A DNA stretch of 64,000 nucleotides from Sapria himalayana (GCA_029783825.1 JAREIK010002450.1:3341022-3405021); one strand, 5' to 3'; counted from the stretch's first letter, positions 12,863 to 23,810 are shown. Translations and numbers: made by a program. The notes: generated by a model from the letters alone, not told the origin.

Positions 12863-12910
12863 AGCCGTTGGATTCTGCCCCCTAGCCATTGGAGGTGAGA
12901 TCCAACGACT
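12863..12910. repeat. Conserved hairpin in hAT subterminal region
   Basis: The arms AGCCGTTGGAT (12863-12873) and ATCCAACGACT (12900-12910) pair across a 26-base loop. The same structure recurs in sister copies at 17511-17558 and 30229-30276. Confidence 0.75.
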
Positions 12911-12946
12911 ACAATATAATATTTTTTTTATTTTTTTTTTGCCCGT

Positions 12947-12960
12947 TGGGGGGGGGGGGG
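12947..12960. repeat. Poly-G tract in hAT end
   Basis: A run of about 14 G just inside the GC-rich right end. The same poly-G followed by ATCGGG is present at 30303-30315 in the sister element. Confidence 0.85.
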
Positions 12961-13218
12961 ATCGGGGTCACCTCGGGTCGAGTCTGATTGGACCCGACCC
13001 GAGGTCTTTTTTGCAGGAAGGACAAAGGGGATAATGGCGCGGGTGCACCCATGCCACGGGCCACCGAACCGTGCCGGGTCAGGCATGGCACGAGGCCTGG
13101 TTGGCCTCGGCACGACAAAGGACGTGCCTTACCCGGGCACGGGATTATCCCGTGCCGGGCTAGCCCAGGCACGACCGAACAGTGCCTGGCCGGGCCGGCT
13201 AACACCTCCAAGTAATCA

Positions 13219-13715
13219 TCAAGATTTACCATTACCAGACAAATAATATTTGTTTATTAGCTACATAAGACCTTATGCAGGTTAAAGTAGTCTAATTCTC
13301 CATGGTTACTTTTTTGGATGAAGTATTATCATTATCTTTAATTACATTGTTTGGACATTGCAAAAAAAAAATTGATTATTCATATTTGTGAAATACAACT
13401 TAAATGTGAAACTTATTCTGATTTTAGTATAGACATATTATATTATTATTATTATTGATGATGAAATCTTAGACATCTTAGATTATTCTACTTTCATAAT
13501 GAAGATGACTTGGATATTTTATCAAAGTTTAAACCATTAGGTTGCATGTTAAATTGGTTCTCCAAATATTATTCTTATTGGCATCTGATAATACCTTAGG
13601 ACATTGAAATCACCAAAGCCAAAGCAATGACAATTTTGTTAGGCAATAGAGAGACATTAAAGCATGTATGCTAGAAAATATGCTGATAAACATAATTTGG
13701 AGAGGTAAAACATAC
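13219..13715. other. Noncoding, probable GT47 intron 3 start
   Basis: AT-rich sequence between the hAT element and exon 3. I see no coding or RNA signal in it. Confidence 0.6.
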
Positions 13716-14064
13716 CCAGTCATGACAAGCAACAAGGAAATGATCTGCCCCATGTGTGCGGTTCCAAAAAGGATATTTAGAAGCAATCATGTTGACATAG
13801 TTTTTCATGAAAATTGAAAGTGGTCTCATGTTATGTGAGTCAGGCACATAAAGTGCCAATTCCAGCTGGCGTGCACTGTATGGAAGATAAAACAAGTGAG
13901 CCTTTTCTGGATTCCTTGTGACAAATTGCTTGTTTTCTTCCATGAACTTCATGAACCATCCCTCAGACGCATAAATACCCCTCAGATGGGGTGTGTGAAA
14001 GATGGGTTTATTTCCATTAGGATAGATGTAAATTTTTAGAATCATTTCCATCAATTCATAGCTC
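13716..14064 (-). CDS. GT47 exon 3 (exostosin domain start)
   Basis: 349 nt. The acceptor TCTGCATTTTCAG precedes GAGCTATG at 14064, and the donor TGG followed by GTATGT comes after 13716. It codes from SYELMEM to ACHDW, a well-conserved block of the family, with no stop or frameshift. The next exon should begin with the residues that follow HDW in relatives; no such sequence is visible down to base 1. Confidence 0.9.
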
Positions 14065-17000
14065 CTGAAAATGCAGATATAATAATGTTATAAATGTAAA
14101 AGATGGGTGGGTTTAATATGAGAGCATTGTGTTTTTTATAGGATCACTTGTACTTTACAAGTAAAGTCAAAAGAATACATTGCCAACTACAAAATTCAAA
14201 ATCCAAAAATAACATGGAAAAATATTGAATTTTGTCCAGATTATTTTTTCATATTTTTTCAAATATATTAAAATTAGATTTTTGTGCAGATTGCTTAAAA
14301 TATCCAAAAGTAATCCCAAATACAATCAAGGTTTAAAACATTATTGATTATCCTTGAGATGAATAATCAAAAACAGTATTCACTTCCACCAAAAGTAAAA
14401 GCACACATATTATATATGCGTGTATATTGTATATAGACACATGCTGTTAGACAGCTTGTCCACTTGCATTGGCATTTTCAGTGTACTTGTGAGAGTTTGA
14501 GGTGCCTCAGCTTCAATGTATTTATTTATATTCAGCAAGTATAAAAAAGAAATAATGAATAATATTTTATTTTTTTCACTTGTTATTTTCTGACTTTCAG
14601 CTCTTGTTCAATTTTATGACTTGATAACCTAAAAGTAGTCAAGGAAAACAAAATCATAATAGAGATCATCATCATTGATACAAAAGTTTTTTAGCAATCC
14701 ATTTCATATGCATGGGCAAAATCTCTCACTATCAATTAGGTTTTGGGTCAACATTCCGTCTCGTGGAATTAGTTTTCACATGTATCACACACTGATAACT
14801 AACATCAAACATACTTAAAAATAGAGTATCAATTCTCAAGTTCTACTAGACTAGAGAAATATTATTTTTTCAACATAGCTTCTCACAATTCAGGAAATAA
14901 TAGTGCTTCGGAACAACTAAGTAGATTTAATTAACTAGTTTGGGCGGAATAATCAATAGTCAAAATTATGTATTCCACAAAAAACTTGTCACTAGGACAA
15001 GGTAAACTTTATTATAATGAATAAATGTGAATGTTATTTTTTCCGCAAATTAATTGGAAGAACAAGAAGAATATAATCACCCCAAAATTTATCTCAATTT
15101 ATTGAAGACTAAAATCAATAGTCAAAATTATTGTTCTTCAAAATTTTATCTAGGTTACGTAGCCTGAGCCCATTTTGAAGTATGACACGAAAATGTCGTG
15201 CCTAGCACGACACGACATAATCCAAAAACGTGTATGAACCTGCCTCGTGCAATCCCATGGCACATCTTTTGCTAGGATGGGCTTGTGCAGAATGAACCTC
15301 GAACCATGTCAAGCATTGTAGATGAGCTTTCAACCCGAACAAGTACATTGCATGCCAGACACATGCTTATCATGCTAATGCTCTTTGAAAATAGGCATGT
15401 GAATGAGAAAATGAAAAAAAAAAAAACAAAAATAATAATGATTGAGAATGAGAAAAATAAAAAAAAATAATTAATAATAATAATAGTAATAATAGTAATA
15501 ATAATAATAAAAGAAGATTCTTTATTGTTGTTGAAAAGAATAATAAAATAAAAAATATATATTTGTTCTAAGCCATTAAAAATTTGTGGATACAATTTCA
15601 ATGGATATTAAATTTTTATCCTAAAAAAAGTTTAAAATTATTTTTTATATCTTAATAAAAATTCTATAAATAATTTTTATAGAAAATATCACAATATTAA
15701 CAATATATAATAGCAAACTATAAATATTTTTCATTTATAATTTTATATTATATAATTAAAAAATCATGTGAGAATGAAAACTATGAATAAAATATTGACA
15801 TACAAACATTCATGTTGGAGATTACGGAATTGTTGTTAATCGACTTTAGATTATTTTGTCTAATTTTTTGTAAGGTTGAAGGTACACATATTTTATATTT
15901 CTTTTGAGTTAATTTTTTTTCTAATATGACAATAAAAGTAAAGTTTTCTCCAACTCAAAATGTCCTAAACTAAATAAAATAATAAATAATAAATATTATA
16001 AAAAGAATATAAACTTAAACATAAATAATAATAACTCACATCCAATTGGAATTTCCTTTTTTTATACTCACAGACAAACAAATATTATCAAACTCATGTT
16101 ATCTGCAAGAGATATGAAAAAAATTTTAATGAGTTACGTATATTTTCTAAAATGTGAGAAAAAATCTTAATTCCCACTTATACAATGAGATTAATAATAT
16201 GAGACATACATCTTACGTGAAAAATCACTCCTAATGACTAATCCCTGATAGTCCTGACAAACATGTTAATGACTATTCAACTATTAAATATATTATCTAA
16301 TTAATACTATATATTTTATTTTGAATATTATATTTTCAAAAAATTCTTTTCATGCACTCATAAATGAATGAATAATCATGAGATTGAGAATCTCTGAGAA
16401 TCATAATATTTTTTTTATTTAGTGTTCATTTAAAATCTACAGTGTGTATAGTAATACATGCATAAGATGCATCATCATTACTAATTCTAATATCGGACGT
16501 TATATACATCACTCAACTATATGCCCTAAATTTATTAATTATTTTTTTTTTAAGTTATAGTATTTTAGTATATCATTTCTAGATGTTGACCTAGGAATCC
16601 TACGATATGCAAGCTGAAAATAAGTCTGCATAATACTAACTAATCTTGCATCTAAAAATCTAATCGAATGACTCATTGTGATAATAAGTTTGGTTATTCC
16701 TTTCCTCCCAAACTGATTTCGGTATATGAAAGGGGTCAACATTGCGATTGAATTGGATCCAACCTCAAAGAACTCATCGCTAAGATAGGTTTGTCTAAGA
16801 TTGCACCATATTTTTTAGTGTATTTATCGGCATATCTCTTAAGGTGTCTAATTTCACATTAACTCTTATAAGTTAATATTTTTTTATAATATTTATATTA
16901 TATCAGTTTTTCATTAACACCCCTAATATTTTATATTAAATTATATTAAGGTGATCTAAACTATTAAATTTTCTTCTAATTTTTTATTTTTTAAATATTT

Positions 17001-20000
17001 GAGTTTGTGTCGAGGTGACCTAAAAAACAAAATTACGACAAACTCAACCTTTTTGCAGTGTTATTATTATACATATTAAAATTTTTTATGTTTATATTTA
17101 AATTAATTTGGTTATCATAATTAAAATTACTATTTATCATTTTAATTTTTTATTTATATTATTATTTATATTTTTTTAATTATATATTTATTAAAAATAA
17201 ACTTAACTAAACAAAATTAAAAAATTAATATGCATAAGTAAAATCTCGTTTGCATTATGATATCTACACCACAATCGACATGTCACACTTCGCACCCGAG
17301 TTCAAAAAGTCAAAACCAAAATAAAAAACCAAGAAAGAAAAAGAGATAAGAGCAAAGAAAAAACAAAGAGATAATATGAGATAGAGAGAAAAAAATAAGT
17401 TATAAATTATGAATAAGTGAGATGGTTAATTTTTAAAAAGTTTATTTAACAAAAATCAATTTTTATATTTTTTTTGAAATTTTTAAATTAACAAGGGACA
17501 AAATCCCTAGAGCTGTTGGATTCTTCCTCCTAGCCATTGGGGCTAAAATCCAACAGCTTAAAAAAATGCATATTTTTTTTGGTTGCTGGGTAGGTCTGAC
17601 CATAGAACCAATCCAACAGTCACATGTTCCAAAAGCTTTGGCTTTTAGAATGAAACTTATCGTCAGGGTCTAAACTGAGGCATTTGAGTAGTCACTAGTC
17701 AGGCTCGAGGAGTGGGAGGGGCACGATTTAGGTCTTACTAAAATTTCATGCCTTCAGGCCAAGGTATCAAATCATGCCTGGCCAGGGTTACCTCGGCACA
17801 ACGCTCGGTATGGACCAAGGCATGGTTCTAGCTCATGCTATAACTGGCTAGGGCACAACTAGGTCGAGCAATGCCTCGGGCCGTGCATCGGGCCGAGCCC
17901 TGGCTACCCAACTCGTTCGACACCTTTATTGCTACATCATCATTTTCATTCTCTCAAGGAGAGATAGTTTCTCTAACAAGGAGTCCACCTTTACCTCCAT
18001 TAGTCCCAATCTTTGTAAATCCTCCTTCACCATTGCAATCTCTCCATAGATGCCAACGACCTGCTCTTCCACTACCTCAATTCTTCCCTCAACCTTCTTT
18101 GATTCTATAAGACTCAAGAGCCAATTCCCTTTGATACCAATTAATAGAAAATAAAGATGATAGGGTTTGTTTGAAAGAAACTCTTACTAATAAAGATAAT
18201 TGAATCACATCTGGAGACAATTCAAGAGACCTCAATTCTCCACTACCTACTCTTTTTTCTCCCCCCTCCCCTACCTCACAAACCAACTACATAATGAAAT
18301 GCTCCATTATCCACATACAATAATAAAATGTTAAGTTGTCACATGAAAACACAACCAATAAGTTCTTTTGTATTTGTTGCATTCACAATCTTGGAAACCA
18401 TTATGTTATTGCACCTTGTGTAGGTGTTGTGGACTAGGGGTCTATCGGTTATTCACTTTAGGCAATATACTACATTATACGAGTATTGTATCTTTGCAAA
18501 GATTAATACAATCATATCTAATTTTATAATAAAAAAAAAGGAATTCACATTTTCTTAGATGATAATAATTAAAGAAATTAACTCTAATTCTATGTTATTG
18601 ATAATTACAAAGAATTAATTGATACCCTAGAATATAGAAATGTTAATATAATACATTTACAATAGACTAAATAAAAAATTAAATATCTATAGAAAGATGA
18701 TTATAAGCTTTGATATATAAACAAAATGACAAATAAAAATAATATTACAATAAATATAGACAAAAATAAAAAAATTTATAAAGCTCAAAAAAATTTAAAA
18801 AACTTATAACAATCAAACTAATAACAAATAGAAATGTCTTAGATATAATTAGTTTCTATACTATACTAGTAAAATTGAATGAAAGAATAAATAAATTTTT
18901 TTAAAAAAATATAGATAAAATAACACAAGGCATACCAAGAAAAAATACGAACTACCTTAAATTTTATCTTAGCTTATGATCTTTCGATAACTATTACATA
19001 TTTTAAGAAAATATAAGAAGAACTAATAAGCAAAATAATTCCAAAAGACATTTTTTTCTTATTAAAAATAGTGAATAAAGTATTATATAAGAATGTAAAT
19101 TGATACCAAGTAAACATTTAATCAATCAACATATATTAATTATAATGTGTCTTACAAAGTATAATCAATAAAATATTTTAAATAAATATCTAAAAATAAA
19201 TTAAAAAACTTAAAGAAAAAAAAATGTGCCTTCGAGAAAATACTATATGATTTAAGTTAATTAATCATAAGACGTATATGCAAATACTAAATAAAATGTG
19301 GTAAATCATTTTATAAAAAAAATTAAAACAAATTTTATGAATATCGAAAAAATATTTATTTACATTGAAAAACAAACTTATTTTTAAAAATATTAAAAAA
19401 TATGTATAAAAACATTATGAAAGTATATAACAAAACAAAACAAAAATTAATTAAGTGATATTTAAAATTGATTTTAAGGTAAATGATAAATTATATAATA
19501 AGTCAAAAAGTAAAAAGATAGAAATAGCATTTATAAAATTGCTAGGATAAGAGAGAAAAAATAGGTATTAATCATGTGGGATACATTAACAATGAAAATA
19601 ATCATATTATAATAGAAAATTAAAAAATCAAAAAAAAAGATAAAAAATATAATTTTATCTTATAAATAAATTCACAGATTTACATTTTAAAAAAAACAAT
19701 AAAAATCTAAACAATTTTAAATATATAACTATAATAAGACTCATGAAAATTAAATAATCTTTCAAGAAGATGAAAGCAAGAAAAGTCATGTGGTCAGATA
19801 ACATCCCTATTAAGGTTTAGAATTTCATTGGTGAGAAATGCATAATCTAATTAACTAAGTAGTTTAACAAGATTATAAATAACAAAAAAAAAATCAAATA
19901 AATAAAGAAAATTATTATAATTATTATTTATAACAATAAAATATTCAAAATTATAAAAAAAATTTAAGTATTAAGCTCTTGAATCATACTATAAAATTTT

Positions 20001-22422
20001 GAAAAAAAAAATGATTAAACATGAATTCAGAAAAAATAAAATTTTTAAATAATTAATTTGAATTTATGTCAAGTAGATCCATTATTATGACTAATTACTT
20101 TGTCAAATAATTAATCAAAAGATAGAAAAAAATAACAAAAACTAATGGATGACTTTTATCAATTAAAAAAAACTTGTAATAAAATCTCAAAAAAATATTT
20201 CATAGATATTATATAAGAAAAGAATATCAAATATATATTAAGTTGATCAAAATATATGTGAAAAAATATCATTCAAAATTATATTGATTTGGTACATCAC
20301 TCAAGTTTTCAATAATTATAAGACTTTACCAAGGATCATCACTCAATTATTATATTTTTATTCTAATTATGAATAAATTATCAACAGATTTCTAATAAGA
20401 TAACTCTTAGTCTTAGTATACATTATTTACAAATAACATAGTATTAGTTGATAACATTGAAAAATAATTAGGTTGAAAACTAAAAATTTAGATAACAATA
20501 ATTAAGCCTAAAAGATTTAAAATTAATCCTAATAAGACAATAATTTTCAAATGAGTTTAATTAAATTTAAAAATCATACTGATTTAGTGATCAAAATAAA
20601 AAAACAATAAATATCAATTTAAATATCTAGACTCTTTAATTAGTATTAACATAAAAACTAATAAGAATATAACTTGTATGATTGAGATTACATAAAATAG
20701 ATAGAAAATGATCTTAAAAATTATGTGATGGATGATACAGAGTATCAAATTGATTAAAAAAATTATATAAATTAATTATAAAATTAATCATATTTTATAA
20801 AAATAAATGTTAAGCACCAAAAAACAACAAACATTAAAGATAAAAATAACAGAGATAATGATAATAAAAAAAATATGTGAGAAGACAAATGATATAATTA
20901 AAAAAAATTATTAACAATAAAATTATAATAATACCTTAAAACTAAGATGATTTAGTCACGCCCAACATAAACCTCTTAGTACACATCGGTTAAAAACTAA
21001 GATATTGTTCAAGTAAATAAAAAAACTAGAAAATACCTTAAAAAATTAGGTGAGTATTATAAATAAAAATATAATAATAAAATGATTAAATATATATATA
21101 ATTCTTAACTAAGTAAATTAAAAAAATATAATTCATAAATTTAATTTTAAATAATTAAGATAAAATTTAATTAATAATGATGATTTTGATTTTAAGAAAT
21201 GACAATATTTTATTTTCTTTTTTTTTTTCACCTTCTCAATCATCTCTCTCTTCTCTTCTTATATATTATATTAAAAATTAGCATTATTTTAGGATCCATA
21301 GGAAAAGAATGACAAAGTAATAAAGATTACATTATATAGTATAACCCATAAGAGTTGTGCTGCAGCATAAACATTTTTTTCTATATGTTATAAGATGAAT
21401 AAAGACAGAAAAAAAGTATAAAAAATACATTAAAAAAAGTTATTCGTCTCAATATTAGTGATACTGCACATATAGAAGAGAGTTGATGTTATGTCAGCGA
21501 TTATTAAAAGAGCAATATTGCATGACCATTCTATAAAATGGTGATCCTGCATATCCTTTCTATTAAGCAATAATAATGTATTTGATAGCCCTCTATACTC
21601 AGTAAATCACTTCAATAAAATTCATATATCTAATTTGAAATGGCAGCACGACTACCTTCATAAAAACGTGGGTTCTCTTCCTTGTTCCCTCCTCTACATG
21701 TCGAAAAAAAAAATGAAACAGAAAGCAAATATGAGGTCAAAAATGCAGGAATATTAAGGTAATGAAGAATATACCTTCTAAAAACAGAAACATTCCTAAA
21801 ATTTGGAGGGTGCAGATAAGGATCGTCCGTTACCAAAGTAGTATGCTCTATCTCTTTCTTAGCATAAACAAGGGCGTTGTAAGGTGACAAGGAATTTATG
21901 TATGTCTGAACTACGTCAAGTCAAATAAAAGACAAAAGAAAATCAAAATTGGGTATACAACGCCATCATGGTTATGAATATTGAATAGCATACCTGTAGG
22001 CCAGGCGATGAGGGGGTAATAACAGAATTGACAACCATTCGTTCGTTATTTTCTTTGGTTTTCTTCTTTTTTACTATATGTGAAGAATCTCTGCCAAATA
22101 AATACGCATCCTTTTCTTTCTTAAATTTGAATGTAGAATTAGCACCGATGATTGGAGGAGATGAAACAGGATTCAATTGCTCCACGCCTTCCTGATACCA
22201 CTGCTTCACTTTTACCAGTGCAGCATCATCCCTCAACATTAAGCTTCCATTCGCATCCTTGAATGGAGGAACTGTAAAAGGTGGCGAAAAGAACCATAGA
22301 TCGGCAGAATCAGTTAGCAAAAGAGTTGGAAGAACCGTCGCAACTATTGTCATTACACCGCCGGAAAGCAGCAAGTTTCTCCAATTAACCCTCACCCAAT
22401 AGCACCTCCTTAACAATTCCAT
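13716..22422 (-). CDS. GT47 exostosin-family glycosyltransferase, N-terminal half (3 exons seen, C-terminal exon absent)
   Basis: A plant type II membrane glycosyltransferase of the exostosin (GT47) family, expected in the Golgi acting on cell-wall or proteoglycan sugars; the substrate cannot be told from sequence. Exon 1 gives a short cytosolic tail, a membrane anchor (LLLSGGVMTIVATVLPTLLL, residues about 14-33) and a variable stem. Exons 2 and 3 enter the exostosin domain: DDPYLHPPNFRNVSVFRR, then SYELMEMILKIYIYPNGNKP, HLRGIYASEGWFMKFMEENK, AHLFYLPYSARQLELALYVP and YPFWNRTHGADHFLVACHDW. Joined exons total 909 nt (303 codons) with no stop and matching phases. Family members usually carry about 200 further residues with the nucleotide-sugar-binding region in the next exon, which I cannot find on the minus strand below 13716. 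The start is ATG at 22422; an in-frame GTG lies a little upstream, with a stop above it in the minisatellite. Confidence 0.88.
14065..15150. other. GT47 intron 2, 5'-distal noncoding part
   Basis: AT-rich intronic sequence next to the exon 3 acceptor. I see no recognisable element or RNA gene in it. Confidence 0.6.
16040..16900 (-). pseudogene. hAT transposase relic
   Basis: Minus-strand remnants parallel to the better copies. RFLDARLVSIMQTYFQLAY and RRIPRSTSRNDILKYYNLKK are in the open stretch 16742-16539. Degraded counterparts of the SDIWT and TFDNASNN blocks lie at 16500-16240. A BED-finger remnant is near 16830-16860. There are many stops. Confidence 0.78.
17511..17558. repeat. Conserved hAT hairpin, fully paired variant
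   Basis: The arms AGCTGTTGGAT (17511-17521) and ATCCAACAGCT (17548-17558) pair at all 11 positions. The arm sequence differs from the copy at 12863, and both arms changed in a way that keeps pairing. Confidence 0.75.
17932..18480 (-). mobile_element. LTR retrotransposon fragment: LTR end, tRNA-Met primer site, gag start
   Basis: Minus strand. The primer-binding-site-like TTGGTATCAAAGGG (complement of 18127-18140) fits the initiator-Met tRNA site used by many plant LTR elements. Directly after it an open stretch of about 60 codons reads ESKKVEGRIEVVEEQVVGIY ... LEKLSLLERMKMM, a coiled-coil-like segment typical of the N-terminus of plant gag proteins. The sequence before the PBS (about 18145-18480) would be the LTR; its outer edge is not clear. 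Gag stops abruptly where the hAT element's right end begins, so the hAT insertion or a later deletion removed the rest. Confidence 0.6.
18481..19440. other. AT-rich intron sequence, perhaps the RTE 5' part
   Basis: Nothing certain. It may be the mutated endonuclease half of the RTE relic that follows, but I cannot read a convincing motif. Confidence 0.35.
19440..21090 (+). pseudogene. RTE-type LINE reverse transcriptase relic in GT47 intron 2
   Basis: Plus-strand remnants in the order found in plant RTE-clade LINEs. IYKIARIREKKNR lies near 19520-19570 (family form IYKLAKIRERKTRDL). KARKVMWSDNIPIKV.NFIGEKC lies at 19772-19840 (family form GPDNIPIEVWKSLGE). LTK.FNKIINNKK follows. A distal VKHQKTTNIKDKN...NDN..NM block is near 20806-20880 (family form VKHQxxxKMxVAEMRMLRWM). 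Stops in every frame and heavy A/T drift show it is very old. It sits antisense to the GT47 gene. Confidence 0.72.
21091..21774. other. Noncoding intron sequence next to GT47 exon 2
   Basis: AT-rich. No coding signal was found. This is the 5' part of intron 2 in gene orientation. Confidence 0.55.
21775..21905 (-). CDS. GT47 exon 2
   Basis: 131 nt, acceptor GTTCAG before ACATAC at 21905, donor AGAAG followed by GTATAT after 21775. It codes TYINSLSPYNALVYAKKEIE ... NFRNVSVFRR. The last two bases of its final codon join a G from exon 3 to give RRSYELM, the family-typical sequence, which supports both borders. Confidence 0.87.
21994..22422 (-). CDS. GT47 exon 1 (membrane anchor and stem)
   Basis: 143 codons from ATG to CTACAG followed by GTATGC (donor), ending in phase 0. 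It starts MELLRRCYWVRVNWRN, then the hydrophobic anchor. The stem is rich in basic residues near its end (KKKKTKENNERM). GC content is clearly higher than in the surrounding introns. Confidence 0.87.
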
Positions 22423-22439
22423 TACCAACAAGCCGTACG

Positions 22440-22925
22440 TCTGCACAAACTGTTCAATCTCTTCATGCCGTATGTCCGCACAAACTGTTCAATCTCTTCA
22501 TGCCGTATGTCCGAATCTCTTCATGCCGTATGTCCGAATCTCTTCATGCCGTATGTCCGAATCTCTTCATGCCGTATGTCCGCACAAACTGTTCAATCTC
22601 TTCAAGCAGCGTGTCCGCACAAACTGTTCAATCTCTTCAAGCAGCGTGTCCGCACAAACTGTTCAATCTCTTCAAGCCGCGTGTCCGCACAAACTGTTCA
22701 ATCTCTTCAAGCCGCGTGTCCGCCCAAACTGTTCAATCACTTCAAGCTGCGTGTCCGCCCAAACTGTTCAATCTCTTCCAGCCGCGTGTCCGCACAAACT
22801 GTTCAATCTTTCAAGCCGCGTGTCCGCACAAACTGTTCAATCTTTCAAGCCGCGTGTCCGCACAAACTGTTTAATCTCTTAATGCCGTATGTCCGGACAA
22901 ACTGTTCAATCTCTTAATGATTCAA
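22440..22925. repeat. 35-bp minisatellite directly upstream of the GT47 start
   Basis: About 15 head-to-tail units of roughly 35 bp, of the type CGCACAAACTGTTCAATC + TCTTCAAGCCGCGTGTC. Three consecutive units (about 22511-22579) are 23 bp long because the same 12 bp (CACAAACTGTTC) is missing. Two units near 22790-22855 are 34 bp. Variants change smoothly along the array: ATGCCGTATG at both ends, AAGCAGCGTG and AAGCCGCGTG in the middle. The array starts 18 bp above the GT47 ATG, so it forms the 5' UTR and/or promoter. Because 35 is not a multiple of three, all three plus frames stay open over it; these are not genes. Confidence 0.95.
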
Positions 22926-22934
22926 TCTAGTGGA

Positions 22935-23472
22935 TAGTGTAAGTGCCGAGTAGCCCGGGACCCGCCCATGTCCCGGCCATCTGTGCCGTGCCAGGCTGGG
23001 GGTTGCCGGGCTCATGCTGGGCCAGGCATGACCCGGCTGCTTGGCTCAAAGGCACGATCCAGCAGCACTGTGGCACAGTCGGGCCCAAAGGCACAGTCAG
23101 GTCGGGCTCAGCCGTTGTCTGATTGGACTGATCCAGACCCACCCACCACACCTATTTTTTTTAATAATTTTTTTTTTTAAAACAAACTTTACCCATGATC
23201 TAGACACATTGCGTTGCTCTACCCACTTGCCCGAGGTCACTCGATCCGAAACATGAAGGCTCGATCCTGAACTTTTTGGAACCAACAGCACGACCCAACA
23301 TGAACTCATCATTACCCAGCACAAATCAGCCCAATTCCAATAGACTCAAACCAATTAGGCCAATGAGACCGTGCCTTTTTTGAGTTTTGTTGTGCATGAC
23401 CCTGCATGATGGCTCGATGAGCCACCAAAAATCAGGTCATGTTGACACGACATGTCCTACTTGACACCTTAA
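22935..23472. mobile_element. hAT MITE, GC-rich, degenerate
   Basis: The right end reads GCCACCAAAAATCAGGTCATG ... CTACTTGACACCTTAA, the same terminal block as in the hAT elements at 10436-10495. The left end TAGTGTAAGTGCCGAGTAGCC resembles the start of unit 2 at 6953. The interior is GC-rich with CCCGGCC/CGTGCC motifs. Candidate target duplications match at only 5 of 8 bases. It separates the GT47 minisatellite from the Mutator-like element. Confidence 0.6.
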
Positions 23473-23640
23473 CTCATGGTCCAACAAAAAACAAATATTT
23501 TGTATTTTTGTATGCCAAACACAAAATTTTTATAATTAAAAATATATCATATACTAAAATAAATAAATTTTGATTTATTTAAATTCATTAACTCAATTTT
23601 GATTTTCAAAATTTGGAAAAAAAAGTAATTTAATTATATG

Positions 23641-23810
23641 AGGGAATTATGTTTTGGGATGTTTCCCTATAAATTATTAATATTTAGAAAATAAAATTTT
23701 GATATTTTTAAGAGTCACAGAACTAAAAATAAATTAAAAATAGAGCCACACGAATTTGTAAGTCAAACTATCCTCACCCATCTATCATGCCCCTCTCCCC
23801 TCTCTCATGC
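23641..23810. repeat. Left TIR of the Mutator-like element
   Basis: Inverted repeat of 24760-24930. Shared landmarks are TTTCCCTATAAATT, TAAAAATAAATTAAAAATA, CGAATTTGTAAGT (CGAATTCGTAAGT in the partner) and the start of the CCCTCGCCC-type arm. Confidence 0.88.

Larger units (their letters stand above)
10739..13210 (-). mobile_element. hAT element with perfect 8-bp TSD, internally deleted
   Basis: A 2472-bp element. The left terminus TAGAGGTATCAA (10739-10750) and the right terminus CTAACACCTCCA (13199-13210) are imperfect inverted repeats. AGTAATCA precedes it at 10731-10738 and follows it at 13211-13218, an exact 8-bp target duplication. Both ends are GC-rich (GGGCCGGGC / GCCCGG motifs). 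From the right end inward come the GC-rich block, a poly-G run, a conserved hairpin (12863-12910), a GAGA-rich leader and then the transposase on the minus strand. Compared with the copy at 27110-30629 it lacks one continuous block of about 970 bp that holds the C-terminal coding region. It lies about 0.5 kb from GT47 exon 3, in that gene's third intron or 3' flank. Confidence 0.92.
15150..17928 (-). mobile_element. Degraded hAT element in GT47 intron 2
   Basis: Same family as the elements at 10739 and 27110. The left side (about 15160-15330) has the degraded GAGCCCATTTTGAAG...ACACGAAAATGTCGTGCC pattern. The right side (17690-17928) is GC-rich and ends in TTCGACACCTTTA. A conserved hairpin lies at 17511-17558, and a minus-strand transposase relic lies between. 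The left border is approximate and I could not find a target duplication. A (TAA)n-like tract around 15460-15510 disrupts the left part. Confidence 0.68.

Noticed and set aside
12909..13246. Several open frames on both strands
   Set aside because: They lie in the GC-rich right end of a hAT element bounded by its terminus and TSD; composition artefact.
15272..15601. 109-codon frame with Ile/Phe repeats
   Set aside because: It is a translation of a (TAA)n-like tract beside a decayed hAT end.
22465..22917. Three overlapping 124-150-codon open frames, also resembling a CRISPR-like direct repeat array
   Set aside because: The units are contiguous with no spacers, the host is a plant, and all three frames are open only because a stop-free 35-bp unit is repeated. 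It is a minisatellite.
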